64,000 nucleotides of DNA from Epiperipatus broadwayi (lineage: Eukaryota; Onychophora; Udeonychophora; Euonychophora; Peripatidae): NCBI GenBank assembly GCA_028023455.1, contig JAQFVV010000204.1, positions 1,893,001 to 1,957,000 of the forward strand, read 5' to 3'. The notes beneath the pieces are model-generated. The model was given only the letters and a program-made list of their open reading frames with translations. It was not told the DNA's origin and did no database searches. This document shows positions 24,186 through 34,518 of this stretch, piece by piece. The position numbers and the translations under genes were made by a program. How positions within the stretch are numbered: position 1 is the first letter of the stretch; the number at the start of each line of letters is the position of its first letter.

Positions 24186-25844
24186 CTATAAAAAAAAATA
24201 TTTTATAATATTGAATTAATTAATTCTGACATTTCCAATAATTAGAAATATATCATTTTATTATTGTTATTAATCATTTTAAAAAAGAGAGAGAGTTGAG
24301 AGTTGTCTCTCACATATATATATATATATTAAATTTACAGCTATTACAGGCATAATGATACAGTTTTTACTTAAATCTTTTAATTCATTTTTCTATTTCA
24401 AATTCTAAGGTTTTCAGCAAAGGTTGCAATAGGTTTTTTTTGTTTGCTATTTGTTGTTCTTCTTGTTGTTACTCCTGAAAATTGTCATGCATGTGTATAT
24501 ATGCGCACATACACTTGTAATATTCTGTAAATACGACACCTCATGTTGAGTGTTTAAAAAATGTATTTATTCATATATCCTTTTAAGTTATTTTTTGTCA
24601 CTGCGGCATCTTACAATGAGTGCCAAAAAGTTTATTTATTGTAAATTTCCCATCAACAAGTCCACTAATAACTTTATATTTAGAATTGTAGTGAGTGTAT
24701 AATTGTGCTGCATGTATATACATGTATAAGAATTTATCATAAAAGGCAAATAGATCCAGCACCTCATGTTGAGTGCTCTATGGTATCTGAGATAAAGCAA
24801 CCTTATTGACATGTAAAATACAAAATTGATGAAATATTTTATAGTGCAGATATATGCATGCATAGTATTTTTTTATTATATCATTATAAGTATGAAACAG
24901 TGGTGGGTATCTGGGATTAAATAAATATTTAGTCATAATATTAAATTGGTTTTGTTTTCATATTTATTATTTATTTGATAAAATGTACTCTTTCCTTATC
25001 AATCACATACCTATAATAATCATTTAACTTACCCATTGAAGACCATAGATGTAGAGTACTGAGCTAGCTACATGGGATATCACTCTACTGGGGTGTTAAA
25101 TCTTATTCTCATGCTCTGCTGTACATATGGTATTACATATCCTTCTAGGAGGGGGGAATTCATTTTTTATTCCTTTCTAGGCGTTACACACAAAAGCTAT
25201 CTGTAAATAAACTTTTCAAAGATGTGTGTTTACCATAGGTCCTAATCATTTGGGCATTCAAGTAGGATATTAACTAAAGGGGTTTTTAATTGGCAGACTT
25301 CTGTCAATTCACTCTTTCTATCAGTTTAGCTGGAAATACCAATATATATGAGTATAGACAATCGGCTAAATTGGTATCCATTTCTTTCCCTATTAAATCT
25401 TGATCACTTCATGTTCAGTGCAAGATTAGAAACAGAATTTCGCAGGGAAGTATGGTCTGGTATACAAAAGTTATTGGAAAAAAAGAATATTGATCAGAGC
25501 ATATTTAATAATAATAAAAATTTGATATTTCATTATTTACTTTGTTTTAAAAATAAAGACATGGTAGTTAGGTTTTTTTTATAGTTTTATCGCTTTAGTG
25601 AAAGCTTAAATGAACACACACTTAGTAAAATATATATAAATGTGCCTTCTTACTTTATTATTAATAACTATATTATTACTTTTAACATTTCTTTTATACT
25701 ATAATCTTGATTTACATTACTACTCTACATTTAAAAAAGTATCTATGTTATATGTGCATGATGAAAAATGTTGTGCACTTGCTGTTCAATAAATATGTAT
25801 TCTTTTCTAATTATTGTTTATCAACAAATGATAAGCTAGTAGAC

Positions 25845-25915
<71 letters not shown>

Positions 25916-26700
25916 AATGCTAGGAAGGCTTTGAACAAACTTCAGCTTAGTTCATGCTTCCACTATATATTGTCAGCCCATTTCAATTGATAATTGATGT
26001 TAAGATTGTTAAATAATTGTCTTAGAAGAGCTGACTTGTGTAATATAAAAACTTGTAAATAATATTAGTAGCAATTTAATTGCCTGATTTGTTAAACTGT
26101 GTTAAAGTAAGTTGATTTATATTTCTATAAACAATATATTACAAATATCTATAGATTCAAACAATTGTAGCAGCATCATATCATGTGATCATTCTAAAGA
26201 AAAACTATCTATTTATGTAATTTATATCTTATTCATCTTTCATAAATTTTATCAAGAAAAGCTATTTTACAAAACATTTTTTTTTAGATAATGTAATATT
26301 ACTGACACCTTTATGAGGTAATTTGTTATAGTAATTTTAGTAGTAGCTATAGCTTGATTAATATCAAATGGTAATATTTCTTGAACCTTAAATCAGAGTT
26401 AAATAAATCCCAAGATATCTATGACAATTTTCATAGCAAATGTCTATTAGCTTTTGTAGCCAAATAATAAACTTTTTTGAGTTCTAATATCCAAGCAAAT
26501 TAAATACCTACATGAATACCATCTTTAATATTTATTAAGTTTTTAAATTTTAAGGTGTATTTTAAACTCTGGGATTATAAACAAAAGAAAATCAAATCAT
26601 ATTGAAGATATTAAGTGAAACTATTTAAGCTGTCACCTATATATATATATATATATATATATTGTAGATATATATATAGTATTCAATTATATTATTTTAT
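24186..26700. other. AT-rich intergenic or intronic sequence
   Basis: A frame at 25348-25584 (78 residues, plus strand) is open but unrecognised. The (TA)n at 25847-25914 is listed separately. Nothing else supportable. Confidence 0.4.
25847..25914. repeat. (TA)n microsatellite
   Basis: About 68 bases of alternating T and A. Confidence 0.95.
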
Positions 26701-26731
26701 AAATATTGTTACAATATATATATATATATAT

Positions 26732-28694
26732 TGTAATGGACAATTGAACAAACATATTATGCTGACCACGTTGTGGCATACAAATGAATGGAACATACGT
26801 ATATATGATCTCAAATAAAAATAAACATATGAACTTTTGCAACAATAATCATCAGTTAATGAGGCCCCTAACTTTGTGGTGCCAAATGTAATGGAACATA
26901 CTTTTACTCCATTATACCAATCATCAGTTAACTGGGACTTACAGTTTGTGGTGCCAAATGTAATAGACAATATATCATATAAACATATTATACATCAAAT
27001 GTAATGGAACGTCAATATATGAGACGAAAATAATGCTTCAAACATTGGATGATAAATGTAATGGAATATATGTAATCTAAAGGAATACAATTGTTGAGAA
27101 AGCCTAATATAATAAATTGTATAATTTAAATAAAGAAAGATAAAATTATCCCAGTTATATTTAAATAAATTATTTATAAGCCCTTCCAACTAGCTATACA
27201 TGAAATAAATCTAAAATCATACAGAGCAATGAGATCTATCCTTATAATTTATTCTCAAGATTGATATGACTAACTAATCAAATATATATCAGAAACAAAG
27301 GGAATTCTATTAAATCCAATATACACATCCAATAAGTAAATTTATGTATATCTAAACATATCAATGAATAATAATATGTGTAAGTAACTTAAAGACTAAA
27401 TAATAAGTGAAATACAAAGTTATCTTCTATTAAATTGTAAATTCAATTAATTTCATAATGACTCTGGCACTAAAACAAAAATAAGAATAAAATATTAATA
27501 CTCTTTCAAATAAATTACAAAGGCATTACTTATAAAACAAATAGTACATCCTTTATTTCTATATTATGGTTTAATTTTAGGTAGTATCAATGTTTTAAAT
27601 ACAAACCCAAATACAAAAAAAAATATACATATATACTTGCAATAAGTATATATATTAAATAGTTAAAGACATATTTGTGCTTAACAAGTATGCATTAATG
27701 TAAACACAAATCCATATTTATTTATTTTAAATATTCAAAATTAAAAATAAAAAAAATATTATATCCAACAAAGATAAAAATTATTGTTTAGGTCTGCATA
27801 AGAATTATTATATGAAGTTAAAAAAAATGAAAATAGATAAATAAATATAAAAAAATTTTCTAATAAAATTTACGAATATAAATTTCATTTATTAATATAT
27901 ATATATAGCAAATCATATGCAACCCAAACCTATATGTCATTCTTTAAGATTTTAAATTACTTAAGTGTTAATTTTGATATACCTGTTAAATGTTTATTGC
28001 TGTTAGAAAACAAGACACTTGAATTAAATAGAATGATATTTATAAACACGTTATATTTTTATAATTAAAAATAAAAGTAAAAAAAAAAATATCGATCTCA
28101 AATATATATATATATCATTTATATTAACAAAATTATTTACTATCTTTCAAAGTTCACTTGTTTATTTTTCTTTTCAAAAGTCAACTTATTCCGTTGTTTT
28201 ATTCCTTTATCCATTTAATATTAGAATGCATTCTATCTCCATATTATTATTAGGTTGACCATTATAGATTCCAGATAGCTATATCAAATATTGGCTTGTT
28301 GAAATTCATGTGTTGAAATTTGCTTAGTTTTTCTTTTTAAACTGCTTTGGAATAAATGAAAGGAAGCGGCGCAGCTCCCTGGCTGCAATATATATATATT
28401 AGCCAGTCATGTTTATGTATTTATTACAGAAATTTATCTTATTCCACTATTCTTTAGAATGGCAATTTCAAAGAAACAAAGTACAACAAATTTTTATCCT
28501 TCAGTTTGTTTAATCACTATCTTAATAATAATGTTTTTTTTTTGTTGCTGCTGTTGTTCCATGTGCTAGCAAATGCTGTTTTAAAAACCATTGTTACATA
28601 TGTTTTATTTTAAACAATTAACATTCAAAAAAAATATTAACCATATAAAAAAATATTAAATCGAAAATTTATTTGACAGCTTTTAAAATATGTA
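26732..28694 (-). repeat. 3' LTR, distal part (before insertion X)
   Basis: Matches 36122-38088 almost base for base with a few indels. The outer end reads tgtaatgga. Ends at atatgta where X begins. Its outermost 350 bases hold five repeats of a motif around aaatgtaatgga (see findings). Confidence 0.85.
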
Positions 28695-29634
28695 TTGTGC
28701 CATTACAATTTAGTCACTAGCTAAATTTATAGTAATGTGGATGTAGAAAAGGTAAACCAAAATCATCATCACATTTTTATATAACCATAAAAGAAGCTGT
28801 AGGGCATCCAAGTTCAAACCCTACCAGATCAAAATTTTAAATGCTTTAGACAGAAAGAGAGTGGGACAGCAATTATATGCTTTACTTGTTTGTGTGTTAA
28901 TAAATCTCAAAAAGAGCAGTACACACATTTAATATTTAAATTTTCTGTTAAAAAGCAAAGTTATAATGCATACGTATAGGCAGTGTATGTGTAAGTTATT
29001 TAATTGTTTTATATTTCAAATATTCAACATTTTAACTTTCTTTAAAACTAACCTATGCTTGATCAATTTTAATGTCTTACTCTATACTTCTATTTTTCTT
29101 TCTATAATTGTAATTGGGATTTAAAAGTTACAGATTTAATTAAATAATAGGGTTATAATTACTAAGCTAGCAATTATATTATTTAATATTAGTTTATGAA
29201 TGATTTGAAATAATGAAGTATGTGTATACATTACATACAGAAATTTACATTTATTAAATATTGAAAGAAAAGGAAGGGTTGAATCTGTCAAATTATTTTT
29301 TTTTGTACAATTTTATGTTAAAAGAGGAAATCTGTTGAATCAGATATCTATTTGTAGCAATTGTTTTTGTAAATGATTGTTTGTCACTTTGGGAGCTTAA
29401 CATGGGTGGAAACTCTAATTTTGAAATTGTCTTATCAAAAGATCTAAAGAAAAAAGCTCAAAAATTTAAAATGTTACCTAGGTGTAAGAAAAAAAAAGGA
29501 TTAAGACTATTTTTTTTTTAAAACAAAAGTGTCTGGAAAAAGGATTAAACTTTTCAGTTGAAAAATAATTTAGTTGAAAATAAATTAGAGATCTAATTAA
29601 AACGAATTTGTCCAAAAATAGCAAGTGACGCTAT

Positions 29635-29676
29635 CTCTGATTGGTTAAGTTAGCTAAAAATTGGATATAAAAAGCT
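29635..29676 (+). promoter_or_regulatory. CCAAT/TATA-like promoter patch inside X
   Basis: ctgattggttaag (an inverted CCAAT box) is followed 15-20 bases later by ggatataaaaagc (TATA-like). Other short patches in X resemble this only weakly. The inverted copy of X keeps a damaged version near 40985-41010. Confidence 0.3.
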
Positions 29677-30010
29677 GTTTTGAATTATTATTATTATTGT
29701 GATTATGATTCAGATTATTAGACTATTAAATTGAATGTTGAAAATATAAGAAATGGCTGGCTAGAAAAATTATATGTATGTCCCATCTTTTCCAGACCAT
29801 CTGGGGAAGCTGCACATCGTATAGGAAAGAAAAGATGTTGTGTCTAAAATAATATTCTACACCTTTCAACTGACCAGAGAAATAAGATGTTTTAATAGAA
29901 GGAAGAAAGCATTCACCTGCATTCGATGAAAGATGAATTAGTCTACTGATAAATATTAATCATCAAGTCCAATTAATTGTTCCAACAACTGATTTTAAAC
30001 TCAAGCAAAT

Positions 30011-30259
30011 TTATAAATGTGAAAACAACTGCTGTATTTCATCCACTAAAACAAGCATGCTTGACAGGAAGAAAAGAAAAATTAATATGATTTCCAAATT
30101 GTCCACTAAAGCAAATAACCTCAATAGAGTCATCATCATCATCAAATAGTTATACACCTCAAGAAAGAGATTGTTCCCATGTAAAACGGAAATGGTAGCT
30201 GCAGAAATATAGACATTATACAAGACAAGTTTGAACCCTTGGAAATTCGCCACAAACAA
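30011..30259 (-). CDS. Unidentified 82-residue frame conserved between the two X copies
   Basis: The frame includes NNLFLEVYNYLMMMM, then LLRLFALVDNLEI. The frame at 40313-40504 in the other X copy has NKLFLEVDNYLMMM and the same LLRLFALVDNLEI, in the same relative orientation. The methionine run comes from a (cat)n repeat. Conservation could just reflect shared repeat ancestry. There is no known domain. It is listed only because both copies stay open over the same span. Confidence 0.2.
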   Translation of the reverse strand: MFVANFQGFKLVLYNVYISAATISVLHGNNLFLEVYNYLMMMMTLLRLFALVDNLEIILIFLFFLSSMLVLVDEIQQLFSHL

Positions 30260-31618
30260 AAGATTGGTAATATGACTTTTTATATCTATTTTCTTTATGA
30301 TATCAGAGTCTTAATAAACATTTTAGCAATAAAGTGGTATAGTTTATTTAAAGAACTTTTAAAGACTATTCAGATCGATTAAAAACAAGAATGTCTTACT
30401 AATAATAACTTTGAGCTTCATAAATTATCTTGAATGTATCAAAATTATTTGTTTATTAATTTTACACTTATGAAATATTAATGTGTAAAACAATTTTTTA
30501 TGGTATTATGATTTTAGTTTTAACTAATATATTATTATTATTTTGGTTTTAAATAATATTTTGTTATTATGGGATAAAACATGCACATACATAATAATAT
30601 TTTTATATGTGTATAATTGTGAGTGAGTGTGAAGTAATAAGTAGTATTAGAATATTAGATAAGTTTGTTTCAAGTTAAGTATAGCATTTGAGAGGTAGAA
30701 GAGAGGGGGAGAAAATAATTTAAAACTTGTTTCTAAAACTTGCTCTTTCAATTCTATTAACATTTTTTTTAGCATTCTACTTACATGTTAGATTTATAAA
30801 GTATTTGTGCTAATGAGCAGATAATTTTTTTTTCTTGAAATACTTTTCTCATGGAGTGAAAATCATGGTCAATGTGACATCCAACTTAATACAATATACA
30901 TTTAAAGGGAAAGGGGGAAGAACTTGAAATTAATCTGAGGATTGTTATATAATCAATTATTATTAGTATTCTTATTCATATCAATTTTCATGATTATCTA
31001 GAAATTTTTATGTATATGTTAGAAATGCAGTAATAAATATTAGTTTGTTTTATTAAACGAGGCATATATATTTCATTAAGTTTAGTCTTTGTTAAGTGTG
31101 ATCATTCATCATCATCAGTGGTTGAATATCAGTTATTTAAGATATAAGTAAATATGCTAAAATTAAGCAATAATTATGAATTTCTTTATAAAAATTAGTT
31201 TTATGTTTAGGCTTAGTCCCAGAGCTGTAGTTGAAACCCTTGTCATTATTATTATTATTATTATCATCAGCATTGTCGTCATCAACGTTTTAATTAATGA
31301 GCTGTTTAAATGTTTAAAGGCCATAAATAAATATTAATTTTGTAATATTTAGTGATTTCTTAGTATTATTATAACCACATCCCATCATCTATTTCATGCA
31401 AGGATGAGTGAATTGCCATCCTAAATTAGTTATATATAATCTGAGCTAGTAAACTTATAAAAATGTTGAAACACATTTGTTATGTTAAGATCTAAGAAAT
31501 GATTTATGTCTAATATACTCCACTTTGGTTTAAAGATGTTTTATTTTTGCCTAAATATTAGTGTGTATAGTGATATGGCTAAAAAAGCAAAATCTCCCAT
31601 TTTTATTAGAAATAAAGT

Positions 31619-31735
31619 ACCAAAAAAGGGGATTCAAACCCGGTACATGTGAAAGGTTATTAGATATAACCATGTCTAGATTCAGATAATCTAGTGGTGC
31701 CCTGCTAGACCATATTCACTTAGTATTTGTTTAAA
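31619..31735 (-). repeat. tRNA-like (box A/box B) segment in X
   Basis: On the minus strand, tctagcagggcacc (box-A-like) is followed about 60 bases later by ccgggtttgaatcccc, a near-consensus pol III box B inside a T-arm-like hairpin. The second X copy keeps the same segment on the plus strand at 38905-39000. It suggests a SINE-like part of X. A full cloverleaf is not convincing. Confidence 0.35.
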
Positions 31736-31995
31736 CATGCACTTAACATCAAACCAAGAAATGAAAGTGGATAAGATCTACTGTCTGTATACCTGAGTTA
31801 TATTTTACTGAATTACTAGTGTACTCACCTCACGTGATTTCATATAGCTGAGTTATAATACTTGTTATTAATAATTTGCTTATAATTATTGATAGTGGGA
31901 TATCTTGAGAAATCCAATATTATTTTAAATATTATGATCTTATATATAACTCAGATATGGTAATAGTTATTTGAACCATCTTTAATTTTGTTACA

Positions 31996-32282
31996 GTATA
32001 TATACATAAATAATAATATTGCATTTTTTTAATAATCACTACAAATAAAATAATCTTTTTTTTTATAATCAACAATTTATATGTCTTTATTTATTTTTAA
32101 TAATTAAATATTCACAGCGATGTACCATTAACTAATAAATAAAATAATATATCCAAACAACTATAACTAATAACCATAAATGATAATAATACTCCATATA
32201 TATAAACATCAAATCAAAGAGATTTTTTTTTAAATAACAACAAATGATTTTTAAAATATAGATAAATTTATCGATATTTACA
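31996..32282 (-). repeat. 3' LTR, proximal part (after insertion X)
   Basis: Continues the LTR interrupted at 28694 and matches 38089-38372. On the minus strand the LTR begins here with TGTAAATATCG at 32282. Confidence 0.85.
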
Positions 32283-32296
32283 ATACCCCCTAATCC
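32283..32296 (-). other. Polypurine tract (plus-strand primer) of the LTR element
   Basis: The minus strand reads ggattagggggtat directly before the 3' LTR TG start. A G-run of this kind next to the 3' LTR is the expected site for plus-strand DNA priming during reverse transcription. Confidence 0.65.
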
Positions 32297-32391
32297 ACCA
32301 AAAAAATTGTCTTTGCAAATAACTAATGAATTATGGGATATTGAAAAATAATACTTCTCAAATTTGTAATCTTTCTAAGGACTAACATGGT

Positions 32392-32715
32392 TTAAAGAAT
32401 ATTACTTTTCTTATTAATAACCATATTCATTTGTTCATATCTATCTTTCAGATTATCTAGATCTTTGTCCAAGTTTTCTTTAAAAAAAAATAATAATCAA
32501 AAGTGCCTTTTTAATTCTTCTTGAAAAGAATTTCCAGTATGTTGAACTCTGTAAAGAAGTTTGCTTTGATTTGCAAGATCTTTATATAATGTTTTGGTAT
32601 AATTCAATTGCTTTTGAATAATTTTGGGATCAGTATCTAAAGATTTTGCTATGATCTCCTTAGATTCTGCCTCTATATCCTTTACATAAATACTAACTTG
32701 ATCATAAGCACTAAC
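32392..32715 (-). pseudogene. C-terminal continuation of the coiled-coil frame
   Basis: Beyond the TAA at 32718-32716 the same frame stays open for 72 codons (starting VSAYDQVSIYVKDIEAESKE), meets a TGA at 32499-32497, then continues through KENLDKDLDNLKDRYEQM to a TAA at 32394-32392. Charged, heptad-like sequence is kept throughout. The nine-T run inside it is in register (three phenylalanine codons). This is best read as the original C-terminus cut off by point mutations, or as readthrough sequence. It ends about 110 bases before the LTR. Confidence 0.6.
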
Positions 32716-33618
32716 TTAATTCTTAATTTTATCAATAACAGTTGCTACTTTATCAGACAATCTATTATCTTTCATTTGAATATAGTGATAAATATCATCG
32801 GCTTGAGAAAGTCTTTTATTTACTTCACTTGTTCTATGTTCAATTAAAAACAATACTTTGGGCAATTTTGAATGGTATTCATTCAAATTTTCTAAATAAT
32901 CCTTTAAAAATTGCAAATCAGATTGATGTGATACAATTTCAACATTAAAGAATTCTTGAAAATCATTTTGTTTTACACCATTAATATTAACCTGTTCTAT
33001 ATTAATTCTTTTCAGTTTAACTTTAGGTTTACTTAAATCTCTTCCTTTAGCTATATTTTCTTGAAGAAAATCTTTATTAATCATATCATCACTTATTATT
33101 TTAAGTTTAATTTTAGCTTTGCCAATTTCTTTTTCCTCATCAATCCTCCTTCTACCAAGATTCAGATCAAAGATCTTTTTACTCATTCTTTTAAATTTTA
33201 CCTTTGCTTTCCCTACATCTCTTTCTTTGTCAATATTCTCTCTAAGAAAATCAATATTATTTATCATTCCATCTATAACTTTAAGTCTAACTTTGGCTTT
33301 TCCAATATCTTTTATAAATTCTATACTTCTTTTAAGATAATTTATCTTAATCTCTTCCTTACTTATCCCTTTAAATTTCACTTTAATGTTCCCCATATTT
33401 ATATTATGATTAAAGATTTCTCTAAGAAATTCCATTTTAATTTTATTTTGGCCTATCTCTACTTTATATTTTTTCCCTTGTTTTTGTAAATTTGATATAC
33501 ATTCACAATTCTCTAACATAATGTTTTTTATTTGCTCAATTTTTACACCTATCTCTGAAACATCCTTTCGTACCTCTATTTCATAATTTTTACAGGCTTC
33601 AATTCCACTATTACTCAT
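32716..33618 (-). CDS. Coiled-coil ORF, second segment, with 30-residue repeats
   Basis: A 300-residue frame, strongly charged and lacking proline, cysteine clusters or any enzyme motif. Residues about 75-220 are five tandem repeats of about 30 residues built on GKAKVKLK followed by a helix ending in DFLxENI. Examples are IGKAKVRLKVIDGMI, VGKAKVKFKRMSKKIF, IGKAKIKLKIISDDMI and LSKPKVKLKRI. Repeats 2 and 4 resemble each other, as do 3 and 5, so a 60-residue unit was probably duplicated. It lies in the same frame as the upstream segment, separated from it only by a TGA and five codons. The ATG at 33618 may therefore be internal to a longer protein. By position it should be the element's Gag-like or structural protein, but no capsid or zinc-knuckle signature is seen. 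Function unknown. Confidence 0.65.
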   Translation of the reverse strand: MSNSGIEACKNYEIEVRKDVSEIGVKIEQIKNIMLENCECISNLQKQGKKYKVEIGQNKIKMEFLREIFNHNINMGNIKVKFKGISKEEIKINYLKRSIEFIKDIGKAKVRLKVIDGMINNIDFLRENIDKERDVGKAKVKFKRMSKKIFDLNLGRRRIDEEKEIGKAKIKLKIISDDMINKDFLQENIAKGRDLSKPKVKLKRINIEQVNINGVKQNDFQEFFNVEIVSHQSDLQFLKDYLENLNEYHSKLPKVLFLIEHRTSEVNKRLSQADDIYHYIQMKDNRLSDKVATVIDKIKN

Positions 33619-33636
33619 ATATTCTGAAAGGGATCT

Positions 33637-34416
33637 TCATTTTCCTTGAATTTGATCCAGTTCAACATCTATTTTCTGTATATGATTAGAAGTAACATCA
33701 CTTACTACATTAATCCGTTCATTTATATCTTGTAATTTATTAACATCAATCAGCTGTTCTTCTTGTTGCAATCCCACAGCAACCTTAACTTCAGCAGAGA
33801 TAATTTTATGAATATTTTTAAATGAAGATTCATTATCATTTTTCAATGCTTGAAATTTATCCCACAATACTTTGCTATCATTAATAATCCTTTTCTCAAA
33901 TTCCCCATGCTCTTTCTTAAACTCTTCAAATCTATCTATAATTCCTTCATTTTCTTCCCTCATTTCACTACTTATTTCTTCGAATTTTGCTTTCAAAGAA
34001 TTAGCTTTAACCATTGTCTCTTCTCTGTATTTTTCCATTTTTTCCTCAAATTTTATCTCTAATCTCTTAACACTATCATCTACCAGAGCTTTTAATTCAA
34101 CTTTTAATCCCCTAGAAAGTTCATCAGAGTTGGTTTTCATCTCAGCTCTAAGTTCATCAGAGTTGGTTTTTAAGCCAGACTCTAATTTCTGGAAAAGTTC
34201 ACTAGAATTGGTTTTCATCTCAGCTCTAAGTTTATCAGAGTTGATTTTTAAGCCAGACTCTAATTTCTGGGAAAGTTCATTAGAATTGGTTTTCATCTCA
34301 GCTCTAAGTTCCTCTTTTAATTCATTAGAGTTGGTTTTCATCATAGCCTCCAGTTTATCTATTAAACTTCCCAAATCAAAATTACCACTAACGGGTATTT
34401 CATTACTATTATCCAT
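33637..34416 (-). CDS. Coiled-coil ORF, first segment, with 26-residue repeats
   Basis: A 259-residue frame starting with ATG at 34416 after a leader of about 1.7 kb. Residues about 25-105 are tandem repeats of a 26-residue unit alternating 11-residue (LRAEMKTNSNE) and 15-residue (LSQKLESGLKINSDK) blocks, about three copies with few substitutions. The 11- and 15-residue spacings fit coiled coils of non-heptad pitch. The rest (KALVDDSVKRLEIKFEEKM onward) is also predicted coiled coil, with few prolines and no cysteine. It ends in TGA at 33637, with no frameshift, before the second segment. Extended coiled coils occur at the start of some retrotransposon Gag proteins; that role is inferred from position only. 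It could also be a captured host coiled-coil gene. Confidence 0.7.
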   Translation of the reverse strand: MDNSNEIPVSGNFDLGSLIDKLEAMMKTNSNELKEELRAEMKTNSNELSQKLESGLKINSDKLRAEMKTNSSELFQKLESGLKTNSDELRAEMKTNSDELSRGLKVELKALVDDSVKRLEIKFEEKMEKYREETMVKANSLKAKFEEISSEMREENEGIIDRFEEFKKEHGEFEKRIINDSKVLWDKFQALKNDNESSFKNIHKIISAEVKVAVGLQQEEQLIDVNKLQDINERINVVSDVTSNHIQKIDVELDQIQGK

Positions 34417-34465
34417 TATTACTAGTACTGTAATATTATATACTCATACAAAAAAAATATCTAAG

Positions 34466-34518
<53 letters not shown>

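Larger units (their letters stand above)
28695..31995 (+). mobile_element. Repeat X, left copy, inserted in the LTR
   Basis: The left LTR is interrupted exactly here. The intact right LTR reads atatgtatatatac across the junction, whereas here gta appears on both sides (28692-28694 and 31996-31998), a 3-base (or TA) target duplication. X starts ttgtgccattac and ends aattttgttaca. An inverted, diverged copy lies at 38391-41811. X carries a promoter-like patch near 29637 and a tRNA-like patch near 31650. No transposase or reverse transcriptase was readable, so it is probably a non-autonomous element; class unknown. Confidence 0.75.

Noticed and set aside
26825-26945. CUGAUGA on the minus strand within the LTR, twice
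   Set aside because: No GAAA follows and no stem II forms. They belong to the reiterated LTR-end motif.
32716-34416. Ordinary host coiled-coil gene inside an intron-rich locus
   Set aside because: The frame lies exactly between a primer site and a polypurine tract flanked by matching LTRs, with no splice sites needed, so it belongs to the element.
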